Assembly: GCF_019049625.1 (NCBI RefSeq)
Contig: NZ_JAFMOY010000107.1
Location: forward strand, 1 to 60,160
Origin: Rahnella ecdela
GTDB taxonomy: Bacteria > Pseudomonadota > Gammaproteobacteria > Enterobacterales > Enterobacteriaceae
Reading direction: 5' to 3'
Length of the DNA: 60,160 bases
Of this stretch, positions 37,180-45,606 are shown piece by piece (within the stretch, counting starts at the first letter, position 1; each line of letters begins with the position of its first letter). A program made the position numbers and the translations under genes. Below the pieces are notes generated by a model, which was not told the DNA's origin, made no database searches, and worked only from the letters and a program-made list of their open reading frames with translations.

Positions 37180-38562
37180 ATGAAATACGCATTTCCAAAA
37201 GAATTCTGGTGGGGCAGTGCCAGCTCTGCGCCGCAGACGGAAGGTGAAACACTGAGTCACGGCAAAAGTGCGACGGTATGGGATCACTGGTATTCACAGC
37301 AGCCGACGCGTTTTCACAACGACGTTGGCCCGCAGGATACCTCGACGTTTTATAAAAACTGGCGTGAGGATATCGCGCTGCTGAAACAGCTGAACCACAA
37401 TACCTTCCGCACGTCGATTTCCTGGGCGCGTTTAATTCCCAACGGGCGCGGTGAAGTGAATCAGGAAGCGGTCACTTTCTATAATCAGGTGATCGACGAA
37501 ATGCTGGCGCAGGGCGTGCAGCCGTTTATCAATCTGTTCCACTTTGATATGCCGATGGCGATGCAGGAAATCGGCGGCTGGGAAAATCGTGAAGTCGTTC
37601 AGGCTTACGAAAAATATGCCGATACTTGTTTTGAATTATTCGGTGACCGCGTGAAGCACTGGTTCACCTTTAATGAACCGGTTGTGCCGGTGGAAGGTGG
37701 CTATCTGTATGACTTCCATTACCCGAACGTGGTGGATTTCAAACGTGCAGCCGCCGTGGCTTATCACACCATGCTGGCGCATTCGCTGGCGGTGAAAGCC
37801 TATCGCGCCCGCAACCTCGGTGGCGAAATCGGCATCATCCTCAATCTGACCCCTTCTTATCCGCGCTCGCAGAATCCGGCTGATCTGAAAGCGGCGAATA
37901 TTGCCGATCTGTTGTTTAACCGCAGTTTCCTTGACCCGGCGCTGCGCGGTGAATATCCGCAGCAACTGGTGGAATTGCTGAAAAAGCACGATCAACTTCC
38001 GGCCTGTCAGCAGGGCGATAAAGAACTGCTGCAACAGGGCGTCGTGGATTTACTCGGCATCAACTATTACCAGCCGCGCCGCATTCAGTGCCGCGACAGT
38101 ATGGTCAATCCGGAAAGTCCATTTATGCCGGAATGGTTCTTTGATAACTATGTTATGCCGGGGCGCAAAATGAACCCGCACCGTGGCTGGGAAATCTACG
38201 AACAGGGCATTTACGACATCCTGACCAATCTGCGGGAAAACTACGGCAATCCGCGCTGTTTCATATCTGAAAACGGCATGGGCGTGGAGCATGAACTGCG
38301 CTTTGAAAAGGATGGCCGGATTGATGATGATTACCGCATCGAGTTTGTCAGCGGGCATCTGAAATGGTTGCACCGCGCATTGCAGGAAGGCAGCGGCTGT
38401 CTCGGCTACCATATGTGGACATTTATTGACTGCTGGTCATGGATGAATGCCTATAAAAACCGGTATGGTTTCATCCAGCTGGATCTGGAAACTCAGAAAC
38501 GCACGGTGAAGAAAAGCGGCGAATGGTTCGCGGCGGTTTCTAAAAATCACGGCTTCGATTAA
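37180..38562 (+). CDS. GH1 6-phospho-beta-glucosidase
   Basis: This 460-residue enzyme hydrolyses the phosphorylated beta-glucoside delivered by the PTS to glucose 6-phosphate and an aglycone or glucose. The GH1 acid/base is E166 in TFNEP and the nucleophile E364 in ISENGMG. The N-terminal FPKEFWWGSASSAPQTEG is the family signature. The length fits BglA/BglB/AscB enzymes. I chose ATG 37180 over 37174 because AGCGAGGA is then correctly spaced. It belongs to the EIIB-EIIC-glucosidase-regulator operon. Confidence 0.9.
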   Translation: MKYAFPKEFWWGSASSAPQTEGETLSHGKSATVWDHWYSQQPTRFHNDVGPQDTSTFYKNWREDIALLKQLNHNTFRTSISWARLIPNGRGEVNQEAVTFYNQVIDEMLAQGVQPFINLFHFDMPMAMQEIGGWENREVVQAYEKYADTCFELFGDRVKHWFTFNEPVVPVEGGYLYDFHYPNVVDFKRAAAVAYHTMLAHSLAVKAYRARNLGGEIGIILNLTPSYPRSQNPADLKAANIADLLFNRSFLDPALRGEYPQQLVELLKKHDQLPACQQGDKELLQQGVVDLLGINYYQPRRIQCRDSMVNPESPFMPEWFFDNYVMPGRKMNPHRGWEIYEQGIYDILTNLRENYGNPRCFISENGMGVEHELRFEKDGRIDDDYRIEFVSGHLKWLHRALQEGSGCLGYHMWTFIDCWSWMNAYKNRYGFIQLDLETQKRTVKKSGEWFAAVSKNHGFD

Positions 38563-38575
38563 CACAAGGAAAGAC

Positions 38576-39493
38576 ATGGCAAACATTAACGACGTTTCGC
38601 GGCTGGCGAAGGTGTCGAAAGCGACGGTGTCCCGTGTCCTGAGTGGCAGCCGCGGTGTGAAAGAGGAAAGCCGCCTGGCCGTGATGCAGGCGGTGGAAAC
38701 GCTGCAATACAAACCGAGCGTGATCGCGCAGTCGCTGTCCACGCAATCCACCGGCTGTATCGGTGTGATTTGTGCGACGGAAAACATCAACCAGTCCACC
38801 GGTTATCTGCATGCCCTGGAAAAAGAACTGCGGCTGAATCAGAAGTATTTACTGCTGCGTTTTGCCACCGACGCGGCGAGCCTCACGCATTCTGTGGACG
38901 AAATCGGCAGGGGATTATGCGATGCGATGATTGTGATCGGCGCGCGTTTTACGTTGCCTGCTTTGCCTGAAAACGTCATCACCATTGATTGTCTGGATGC
39001 GGATTCAGAGCGCAGCATTCACTTTGACCGCAGCTTTGCCGCCGAAACCGCCTGCCAGTATGTGCTCAAACAAGGACGCAGACAGATTGCGCTGATTAAC
39101 GCGGAAAATAGCGAAACCGCCGGGCAAATCTTGCAGGGATATCATCTCGCATTGGAAAAATTCCTGCTGCCGTATGACCGTCGGCTGGTACATAGCGGGG
39201 CGCAGGCGCTGAACCAACTGCTGTCGCAGAACGTGCCGTTTAACGCGCTGCTGGTGCCGGACGATGCCACCGCGCAGGACGCACTGCGTCAGCTCGCGCT
39301 GCACGGGCGCAGCGTGCCGCAAAGCGTGATGGTCTTCAGCCTCGACAGCACATTGCCGCCGGGTGTTTCGGCGGTTCCGGCGATTGCCTATCCGCTGGAA
39401 ACGCTGGCACAACGCGCGATGGCGCTGCTGACCGGCCAGTTCTCAGCGAACCTCAGCGTACCGGTTCGCGGTCAGCTTTCTCTGCCTTCCTGA
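38576..39493 (+). CDS. LacI-family regulator of the beta-glucoside operon
   Basis: This 305-residue repressor has the N-terminal helix-turn-helix VSRLAKVSKATVSRVLSG and hinge helix, followed by a periplasmic-binding-protein-like sensor domain (TGCIGVICATENIN onwards). The C-terminal region is a little shorter than usual for LacI/GalR proteins (330-340 residues). AAGGAAA precedes the ATG, 13 bases after the glucosidase stop. As last gene of the operon it probably represses its own transcription through the palindrome at 35391-35404. Confidence 0.88.
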   Translation: MANINDVSRLAKVSKATVSRVLSGSRGVKEESRLAVMQAVETLQYKPSVIAQSLSTQSTGCIGVICATENINQSTGYLHALEKELRLNQKYLLLRFATDAASLTHSVDEIGRGLCDAMIVIGARFTLPALPENVITIDCLDADSERSIHFDRSFAAETACQYVLKQGRRQIALINAENSETAGQILQGYHLALEKFLLPYDRRLVHSGAQALNQLLSQNVPFNALLVPDDATAQDALRQLALHGRSVPQSVMVFSLDSTLPPGVSAVPAIAYPLETLAQRAMALLTGQFSANLSVPVRGQLSLPS

Positions 39494-39506
39494 CAAACCT
39501 CTCATG

Positions 39507-39536
39507 TCGCGCAGCAACGGATATCCGCCTGCGCGA
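39507..39536 (+). terminator. Hairpin after the LacI-type gene, possible terminator
   Basis: TCGCGCAG and CTGCGCGA form an 8 bp stem around an inner CGGATATCCG palindrome, followed by TTGTTTGCT. The T-run is interrupted, so termination is plausible but uncertain. It separates the beta-glucoside operon from gntR. Confidence 0.5.
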
Positions 39537-39593
39537 TTGTTTGCTAACATCACACTCTGATCCCTTAACCTTTTCAGCGGCACCATCTCATTG

Positions 39594-40595
39594 ATGAATA
39601 TCAAGAAAAAAAGGCCCGTACTCCAGGATGTTGCCGACAAGGTGGGCGTCACCAAAATGACGGTCAGCCGTTATTTGCGCAATCCTGAACAGGTTTCCGG
39701 CGCGTTGCAGGAAAAGATTTCTGCGGCGCTCGATGAGCTGGGTTACATCCCCAACCGGGCACCGGATATTCTTTCCAATGCAAAAAGCCGCGCCATCGGC
39801 GTGCTGCTGCCATCGCTGACCAATCAGGTGTTCGCCGAAGTGCTGCGTGGCATCGAAAGCGTGACCGATATTCACGGTTATCAGACCATGCTCGCCCACT
39901 ACGGTTACAGTCAGGAGCGCGAAGAACAGCGTCTGACCTCGCTGCTTTCCTACAATATCGACGGGCTGATTTTGTCAGAACGTCATCACACGGCGCGTAC
40001 GCTGAAAATGATCGAAGTGGCCGGCATTCCGGTGGTGGAAATGATGGACTGTGTGTCGCCGTGCGTGGATCTGGCGGTCGGTTTTAACAACTTCGAAGCC
40101 GCACGACAAATGACCCAGCAAATCATCGCCCGCGGTCACCGTCATGTGGTGTATTTTGGCGCGCGTCAGGACGAACGTACTCTCATCAAACAGCAGGGTT
40201 ACGAGCAGGCGATGCGTGAATCCGGGCTGGAACCCTACAGCGTGATGACCAGCCGCTCCTCAAGTTACAGCGCGGGCGCAGAACTGCTGCGTCAGGCGCA
40301 AAAAGACTGGCCCAAAATCGACAGTATCTTCTGTACCAACGATGATCTCGCGGCGGGCGCATTCTTTGAATGCCAGCGTCAGGGGCTGAAAATCCCGTCA
40401 CAAATGGCGATTGCCGGTTTCCACGGTCATAACATGGGTCAGGCGATGGAGCCTCCGCTGGCCAGTGTGCTCACACCGCGCGAAAGAATGGGGCAGATCT
40501 CCGCCGAACGCCTGCTGGCGAGGCTGCGCGGCGAAGAAGTGGTGCCGAGAATGGTCGATGTAGGGTTTACGATATCTGCGGGTGGAAGCATCTGA
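39594..40595 (+). CDS. gntR: Gluconate operon repressor GntR
   Basis: This 333-residue LacI-family repressor is very close to E. coli GntR along its whole length (KKRPVLQDVADKVGVTKMTVSR with the helix-turn-helix, LGYIPNRAPDILSNAKSRA, FCTNDDLAAGA, SVLTPRERMG). It binds operators of the gluconate genes and is released by gluconate. The start is ATG 39594, after a poor ribosome site. It is convergent with gntK here. Its operators appear between gntK and gntT at 41317-41346. Confidence 0.95.
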   Translation: MNIKKKRPVLQDVADKVGVTKMTVSRYLRNPEQVSGALQEKISAALDELGYIPNRAPDILSNAKSRAIGVLLPSLTNQVFAEVLRGIESVTDIHGYQTMLAHYGYSQEREEQRLTSLLSYNIDGLILSERHHTARTLKMIEVAGIPVVEMMDCVSPCVDLAVGFNNFEAARQMTQQIIARGHRHVVYFGARQDERTLIKQQGYEQAMRESGLEPYSVMTSRSSSYSAGAELLRQAQKDWPKIDSIFCTNDDLAAGAFFECQRQGLKIPSQMAIAGFHGHNMGQAMEPPLASVLTPRERMGQISAERLLARLRGEEVVPRMVDVGFTISAGGSI

Positions 40596-40622
40596 TTGGC
40601 ATGAGCCTGGTTTACTTGCCAC

Positions 40623-40699
40623 TTTGAATCCGGGTGGTGCTCGTCCTCCTCACGTACTACGTGTACGCTCCGGGGCCTGCGCTCCATCCGAATTCAAAT
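40623..40699. repeat. Imperfect palindromic repeat between gntR and gntK
   Basis: Outer arms TTTGAATCCGGGTGG and CCATCCGAATTCAAA enclose the inner hairpin CGTAC-TACGT-GTACG and a CTCCGGGG segment. The design matches the element at 34231-34331, with a shared CAC(A/G)TACT core. It lies between convergent genes and might also act as a bidirectional terminator. Confidence 0.6.
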
Positions 40700-40741
40700 T
40701 GGCTGCGTCACCGACGGCTCACCTGTGGCTTTTTTAAAGTC

Positions 40742-41257
40742 TTACTTTTGTACTGTCTTCAGTGCTGCAATACAACGATCCACCACACCTTCAAACTTGT
40801 GATCGATATTCACGCGCAACACATCCGGCTCGTCTTCGCCAGGTTCTTCGAGGGCATCGAACTGGCTGCGCAGTAAATCGGTCGGCATAAAATGTCCGGC
40901 GCGCTCTTTCAGGCGATCGGCAATCACGTCAAAACTGCCTTTCATGTAGATGAACACCATGCCTTCGTTGTCTTTACGCAGCGCGTCGCGATAGCGTCGT
41001 TTGAGCGCGGAACAGACAATAATGCCGGTTTCATTTTTATGGCGCAGGCTGTAAGCCGCGTCGTTCAGACGCAATAACCACGGCGCACGGTCGTCGTCGT
41101 TCAGTGGCGTGCCGCTGGCCATTTTCTGAATATTGGCGCGGGGATGAAGATCATCGCCGTCGATAAATTTCGCGTTAATTTCACGGGCCAGTGCCGCGCC
41201 GACGGTGGATTTACCGCTGCCTGACACGCCCATCAGAATGATGCTTTGTCCTGCCAT
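40742..41257 (-). CDS. gntK: Gluconokinase GntK
   Basis: This 171-residue P-loop kinase phosphorylates gluconate to 6-phosphogluconate, which enters the Entner-Doudoroff or pentose-phosphate route. Walker A is GVSGSGKST (residues 10-18). FIDGDDLHPRANIQKMASG and the lid region CSALKRRYRD are characteristic. Unlike E. coli, where gntR, gntK and gntU run together, it is here on the minus strand, divergent from gntT and convergent with gntR. Confidence 0.95.
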   Translation of the reverse strand: MAGQSIILMGVSGSGKSTVGAALAREINAKFIDGDDLHPRANIQKMASGTPLNDDDRAPWLLRLNDAAYSLRHKNETGIIVCSALKRRYRDALRKDNEGMVFIYMKGSFDVIADRLKERAGHFMPTDLLRSQFDALEEPGEDEPDVLRVNIDHKFEGVVDRCIAALKTVQK

Positions 41258-41316
41258 AAGTATGATCTCTATCCCAAAATGAACATTTTGACTGCGTAGT
41301 GAGTCCTAATATTAGC

Positions 41317-41346
41317 ATGTTACCGGTATCATGATACCGGTAACAA
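41317..41346. promoter_or_regulatory. Double GntR operator between gntK and gntT
   Basis: Two 16-base GntR sites, ATGTTACCGGTATCAT (41317-41332) and its inverted partner ATGATACCGGTAACAA (41331-41346), are fused head to head and form a perfect 24 bp palindrome at 41320-41343. One repressor complex could therefore control both divergent genes. The match is to the known E. coli GntR consensus by recall. Confidence 0.85.
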
Positions 41347-41350
41347 ATGG

Positions 41351-41372
41351 AGATGTGACTAATATCACAAAG
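41351..41372. promoter_or_regulatory. CRP-cAMP site of the gluconate genes
   Basis: TGTGA-CTAATA-TCACA (41354-41369) is a perfect CRP core, five bases from the double GntR operator and 130 bases before gntT. It implies catabolite control of gntT, perhaps also of gntK. Confidence 0.85.
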
Positions 41373-41502
41373 GAATGCACTGCTGTTTTAGCGGTCGCGG
41401 TCTGTACCCGTTGCACTGTTAATTCCTACAACATGTTGAAAATTAAAAACAATGCTTCACCCGGTTTGTAGCTATACCGCGTGACAGCATGAGGGGAAGA
41501 AT

Positions 41503-42819
41503 ATGCCATTAGTTATTGTAGCGGTGGGTGTCGCACTGCTGTTGTTACTTATGATCCGATTTAAGCTTAATGGCTTCATTGCACTGATCCTGGTCGCGCT
41601 GGCGGTAGGTATCATGCAGGGAATGCCCGTTGATAAAGTCATCACGTCGATCAAAAACGGGGTGGGCGGCACGCTCGGCAGTCTTGCGCTGATCATGGGC
41701 TTCGGCGCCATGCTGGGTAAGATGCTGGCGGATTGCGGCGGTGCTCAGCGTATCGCGACCACGCTTATCGAAAAGTTTGGCCGTGAACACATTCAGTGGG
41801 CAATCGTGCTGACCGGTTTTATCGTCGGTTTCGCGCTGTTCTATGAAGTCGGTTTCGTGCTGATGCTGCCGCTGGTCTTCACCGTAGCAGCGGCGGCGCG
41901 TCTGCCGCTGTTGTATGTCGGCGTGCCGATGGCGGCTGCGTTATCCGTCACGCACGGCTTCCTGCCTCCGCACCCCGGTCCGACGGCGATTGCCACCATT
42001 TTCCACGCAGATATGGGCAAAACCCTGCTGTATGGTTCATTGCTGGCGGTGCCGACGGTAATTCTGGCGGGTCCTGTTTATGCGCGTTTCCTGAAAGGGA
42101 TCGATAAGCCGGTACCGGAAGGGCTGTTCAACCCTAAAACCTTCACGGAAGAAGAGATGCCGGGCTTTGGTGTCAGCGTCGCCACGTCGCTGGTGCCGGT
42201 TATCCTGATGGCGTTCCGTGCGGTTTGTGAAATGATCCTGCCGAAAGGCCATCCGGTGCTGCCGTATGCTGAATTCTTCGGCGACCCGGTCATGGCAACG
42301 CTGATTGCGGTGCTGATTGCTATCTTCACTTTCGGCCTGAACCGTGGCCGTAAGATGGATGAAGTGATGACGACCGTGAGCGATTCCATCAAAATTATCG
42401 CCATGATGTTGTTAATCATCGGCGGTGGCGGGGCGTTCAAACAGGTGCTGGTGGACAGCGGTATTGAGAAATACATCGCCGCCCTGATGAACGGCAGCAC
42501 CCTGTCGCCAATCCTGCTGGCATGGTCGATTGCTGCGGTGCTGCGTATCGCACTGGGTTCTGCCACCGTCGCAGCGATTACTGCGGGCGGTATTGCCGCG
42601 CCACTGATTGCGACCACCGGCGTCAGCCCTGAGCTGATGGTGATCGCCGTCGGTTCCGGCAGCGTGATTTTCTCTCACGTGAACGATCCGGGCTTCTGGC
42701 TGTTTAAGGAGTACTTCAACCTGAGCATCGTCGAAACCTTCAAATCCTGGTCGGTACTGGAAACTATCATTTCCCTCTGCGGCCTGGGCGGATGCCTGCT
42801 GCTGTCGATGGTTGTCTGA
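41503..42819 (+). CDS. gntT: High-affinity gluconate permease GntT
   Basis: This 438-residue gluconate:H+ symporter of the GntP family has about 12-14 helices. It follows E. coli GntT closely (NGFIALILVALAVGIMQGMP, VTHGFLPPHPGPTAIATIF, GSGSVIFSHVNDPGFWLFK) and is nearer to it than to GntU. The start ATG 41503 is preceded by GAGGGGAAG. In E. coli the gntRKU locus carries the low-affinity gntU, so gntT here replaces or substitutes for it. CRP and GntR sites lie upstream and a strong terminator follows. Confidence 0.92.
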   Translation: MPLVIVAVGVALLLLLMIRFKLNGFIALILVALAVGIMQGMPVDKVITSIKNGVGGTLGSLALIMGFGAMLGKMLADCGGAQRIATTLIEKFGREHIQWAIVLTGFIVGFALFYEVGFVLMLPLVFTVAAAARLPLLYVGVPMAAALSVTHGFLPPHPGPTAIATIFHADMGKTLLYGSLLAVPTVILAGPVYARFLKGIDKPVPEGLFNPKTFTEEEMPGFGVSVATSLVPVILMAFRAVCEMILPKGHPVLPYAEFFGDPVMATLIAVLIAIFTFGLNRGRKMDEVMTTVSDSIKIIAMMLLIIGGGGAFKQVLVDSGIEKYIAALMNGSTLSPILLAWSIAAVLRIALGSATVAAITAGGIAAPLIATTGVSPELMVIAVGSGSVIFSHVNDPGFWLFKEYFNLSIVETFKSWSVLETIISLCGLGGCLLLSMVV

Positions 42820-42835
42820 CGACAAATTTTGAGCA

Positions 42836-42872
42836 TAAAAAAGACGAGCCACGTGGCTCGCCTTTTTCGTTT
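42836..42872 (+). terminator. Terminator after gntT (first copy of a duplicated element)
   Basis: CGAGCC-ACGT-GGCTCG with preceding As and following CCTTTTTCGTTT works in both directions. 34 of 37 bases recur at 43576-43612. Confidence 0.88.
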
Positions 42873-42892
42873 CTGACGAGAAAAACCTCGCG

Positions 42893-42920
42893 TTGAACTC
42901 TTACCCTGTGAGAGTATTAT
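42893..42920 (+). promoter_or_regulatory. Promoter and operator of the toxin-antitoxin pair
   Basis: TTGAAC (42893-42898) and TATTAT (42915-42920) are 16 bases apart. ACTCT-N9-AGAGT lies between them as an inverted repeat, a typical place for antitoxin autorepression. Confidence 0.55.
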
Positions 42921-42938
42921 TTCGCCATCTTGAGTCAT

Positions 42939-43262
42939 ATGGAATATCTGGAGTTTATCGAAACCCCGACGTTTAGCCGTAAATGCAAAGAACTGCTTAC
43001 TGAGGACGAGTATCGCCAGTTTCAGGAATACCTGACGCATTATCCTGATGCAGGGGCTTTGATTGTCGGAACGGGCGGATGCAGAAAAATTCGCTGGGGT
43101 TATCAACGGCGTGGGAAAAGTGCAGGTGTGCGGGCGATTTATTATTATCTGTGCGCTGAGAGTCAGATTTTCATGCTGCTGGTTTATCCGAAGAGTGAGA
43201 AAGATTCCCTGACGGAAACCGAAAAATCGATTTTAAAAAATATCGTACAAAGTCTGTCGTGA
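42939..43262 (+). CDS. RelE/HigB-like toxin
   Basis: This 107-residue protein of the RelE/ParE superfamily is typically a ribosome-dependent mRNA endonuclease. It shows FIETPTFSRKCKELLTEDEYRQF, GGCRKIRWGYQRRGKSAGVRAIYYY and a C-terminal FMLLVYPKSEKDSLTETEK, the pattern of RelE toxins paired with NadS-type antitoxins. The start is probably ATG 42939; a TTG nine bases upstream is also in frame. The toxin precedes its antitoxin by 15 bases, the HigBA order. Confidence 0.85.
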   Translation: MEYLEFIETPTFSRKCKELLTEDEYRQFQEYLTHYPDAGALIVGTGGCRKIRWGYQRRGKSAGVRAIYYYLCAESQIFMLLVYPKSEKDSLTETEKSILKNIVQSLS

Positions 43263-43277
43263 CACAGGAGATGGACC

Positions 43278-43568
43278 ATGAATAAAGAATTATTCGATGA
43301 ATTGCGGCAATCGGCCGAAGAAATGATCGCCATTCGCAAAGGCGAGATGGCACCTGCGCATATCACGCGTGTTGCGATGCCTGAAGTAAAACAAATCCGC
43401 ACCAAGGCGGGTATAAAGCAGGATGAATTTGCGCGGCTGCTTGGCGTTTCACCTTCGCTTGTTCAGGCGTGGGAGCAACAAAAGCGTTTGCCAAATGGTG
43501 CAGCCCTGAAGCTTTTGAAAATGCTGGAACTGAACCCGCAGATTATCCAGACGCTGAAAACTATTTAA
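43278..43568 (+). CDS. XRE-family antitoxin (HigA/NadS-like)
   Basis: This 96-residue protein has a helix-turn-helix of the Cro/CI type (IRTKAGIKQDEFARLLGVSPSLVQAWEQQKRLPNG, about 41-75). The N-terminal helix probably wraps the toxin. GGAGA lies before the ATG. It should neutralise the preceding toxin and repress the shared promoter. The pair sits as an insert between gntT and yhgN. Confidence 0.87.
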   Translation: MNKELFDELRQSAEEMIAIRKGEMAPAHITRVAMPEVKQIRTKAGIKQDEFARLLGVSPSLVQAWEQQKRLPNGAALKLLKMLELNPQIIQTLKTI

Positions 43569-43575
43569 ACAGATG

Positions 43576-43612
43576 TAAAAAAGGCGAGACACATGGCTCG
43601 CCTTTTTCGTTT
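43576..43612. terminator. Terminator after the antitoxin (second copy of duplicated element)
   Basis: GGCGAGACACATGGCTCGCC followed by TTTTTCG, with As on the other side. It is nearly the same as the terminator after gntT (three differences in 37 bases) and lies between convergent genes. Confidence 0.88.
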
Positions 43613-43622
43613 GTAAAACCCG

Positions 43623-44216
43623 CTAAATCTTCAAATACGCCCTGATCCCATCGAGGAACATCTGCGTCGAGAGCATGACCAGAATCAGGCCCATCAGGCG
43701 TTCGAGGGCGCTGACGCCTTTATCGCCGAGCAGTTTCAGGAAAACGTTCGACAGCAGCAGGATGGCCATCGACATGCCCCAGGCGATGAACAGTGCCAGC
43801 GTTAAGTGGCTCATCTGATTCGGATACTGATGTGAAAGCAGCATCAGCGTGGCGAGAATCGACGGACCGGCGACCAGCGGAATGGCCATCGGTACAAGGA
43901 ACGGTTCTTCACCGGCAGGCAAACCGCTGCTGCTCTTTTCTTCCGACGGGAAAATCATTTTGATGGCAATCAGGAACAGAATAATACCGCCGGAAATCGA
44001 CACGGTTTCTGTGCGCAGATTAAGGAACGACAGAATCTTTTCCCCGGCGAACAGGAAAATCAGCATCAGGATCAGCGCAATCAGCATTTCGCGGATCAGC
44101 ACTACCCGGCGACGTTTCGGGTCGAGATGCTTTAAGACCGACATAAAAATCGGTAAGTTGCCCAGCGGATCCATAATTAAAAACAGCAAAATGGTTGCTG
44201 AAATCATTTCGGTCAT
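43623..44216 (-). CDS. yhgN: MarC/YhgN-family inner-membrane protein
   Basis: This 197-residue protein has six predicted membrane helices (ISATILLFLIMDPLGNLPIFMSVL first) and the MarC-family segment VPMAIPLVAGPSILATLM. It matches E. coli YhgN, the gene beside asd. The function is unknown; the family was once named for multiple antibiotic resistance, without proof of transport. The start is ATG 44216 with GAGGT upstream. It is divergent from asd. Confidence 0.9.
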   Translation of the reverse strand: MTEMISATILLFLIMDPLGNLPIFMSVLKHLDPKRRRVVLIREMLIALILMLIFLFAGEKILSFLNLRTETVSISGGIILFLIAIKMIFPSEEKSSSGLPAGEEPFLVPMAIPLVAGPSILATLMLLSHQYPNQMSHLTLALFIAWGMSMAILLLSNVFLKLLGDKGVSALERLMGLILVMLSTQMFLDGIRAYLKI

Positions 44217-44432
44217 GACTACCTCAGAATGATAAAAAATGCCTGTTATAAGTCGTGCTGCTATTAAAGGCTGCACTATTGATTAAATTCACTTGCCACT
44301 TCTGGTGCATTTTGTAAGGTGGTAGACCCGCGCGTTAACGGGGCACAGCGCATCAAAACAGGCACTCACTGAGTGCAAACGCGCGTTCAAGCCGTTTTAA
44401 GCAGTTATCACCCTCAGGGCAGGACAGATATT

Positions 44433-45536
44433 ATGAAAAATGTAGGTTTCGTTGGCTGGCGTGGAATGGTCGGTTCTGTACTCATGCAACGCATGATTGA
44501 AGAACGCGATTTCGACGCTATCCGTCCGGTATTCTTCTCCACCTCTCAGCACGGTCAGGCCGCGCCTTCTTTCACGGGTCAGTCTGGGTCCTTGCAGGAT
44601 GCCTATGATCTGGACGCACTCAGTGCGTTGGACATTATCATCACCTGTCAGGGCGGCGATTATACCAATGAAATCTATCCTAAGCTGCGTGAAATCGGTT
44701 GGTCCGGCTACTGGATTGACGCAGCTTCTTCTCTGAGAATGGAAGATGACGCGATAATCATCCTCGACCCGGTCAACAGCGCCGTTATTCATCAGGGGAT
44801 CGACAAAGGCATCAAAACCTTTGTGGGCGGTAATTGCACCGTCAGCCTGATGCTGATGTCGCTCGGCGGCCTGTTCGCCAACGACCTGATCGAATGGGCG
44901 TCTGTCGCCACCTATCAGGCGGCATCCGGCGGCGGCGCGCGTCATATGCGTGAACTGCTGACCCAGATGGGCATGCTGCATAACAGCGTGGCAAAAGAGC
45001 TGGAAAACCCGGCATCCGCCATTCTGGATATCGAACGTAAAGTGACGGCACTGACCCGCAGCGGTACGTTGCCAACCGATAACTTTGGTGTTCCGCTGGC
45101 GGGCGGTCTGATCCCGTGGATCGACAAACAGCTTGATAACGGCCAGACCAAAGAAGAGTGGAAAGGTCAGGCGGAAACCAACAAAATTCTTGGCACGTCC
45201 AGCATTATTCCGGTGGATGGCCTGTGTGTCCGTATCGGCGCACTGCGTTGTCACAGCCAGGCATTCACGCTGAAGCTGAAAAAAGACGTGTCGATCCCTG
45301 AAATCGAACAGATGCTGGCTTCGCACAACGACTGGGTTCGTGTAATCCCGAATGACCGTGAGCTGTCAATGCGTGAACTGACGCCAGCAGCAGTGACCGG
45401 CACGATGAATACGCCGGTTGGCCGTCTGCGCAAACTGAATATGGGCCCGCAATATCTGTCTGCGTTTACCGTCGGTGACCAGTTGCTGTGGGGTGCGGCA
45501 GAGCCTTTACGTCGTATGCTGCGCATCCTTTTGTAA
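44433..45536 (+). CDS. asd: Aspartate-semialdehyde dehydrogenase
   Basis: This 367-residue enzyme, the same length as E. coli Asd, reduces aspartyl phosphate to aspartate semialdehyde with NADPH, for lysine, diaminopimelate, threonine, methionine and isoleucine. [18 protein letters not shown] is the NADP-binding loop. The catalytic cysteine is C135 in [10 protein letters not shown], and [11 protein letters not shown] follows. The start is ATG 44433, with AGGACAG upstream. It ends in a strong terminator and lies just before glgB, as in E. coli. Confidence 0.97.
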   Translation: MKNVGFVGWRGMVGSVLMQRMIEERDFDAIRPVFFSTSQHGQAAPSFTGQSGSLQDAYDLDALSALDIIITCQGGDYTNEIYPKLREIGWSGYWIDAASSLRMEDDAIIILDPVNSAVIHQGIDKGIKTFVGGNCTVSLMLMSLGGLFANDLIEWASVATYQAASGGGARHMRELLTQMGMLHNSVAKELENPASAILDIERKVTALTRSGTLPTDNFGVPLAGGLIPWIDKQLDNGQTKEEWKGQAETNKILGTSSIIPVDGLCVRIGALRCHSQAFTLKLKKDVSIPEIEQMLASHNDWVRVIPNDRELSMRELTPAAVTGTMNTPVGRLRKLNMGPQYLSAFTVGDQLLWGAAEPLRRMLRILL

Positions 45537-45575
45537 GTTGAAAACTGCCCTGTTTTCTTTGTAAATGTTTCCCCC

Positions 45576-45606
45576 ACGGGACACCAGCACGGTGTCCCGT
45601 TTTTAT
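45576..45606 (+). terminator. Terminator after asd
   Basis: ACGGGACACC-AGCAC-GGTGTCCCGT followed by TTTTTATTT, a 10 bp perfect stem. Confidence 0.92.
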
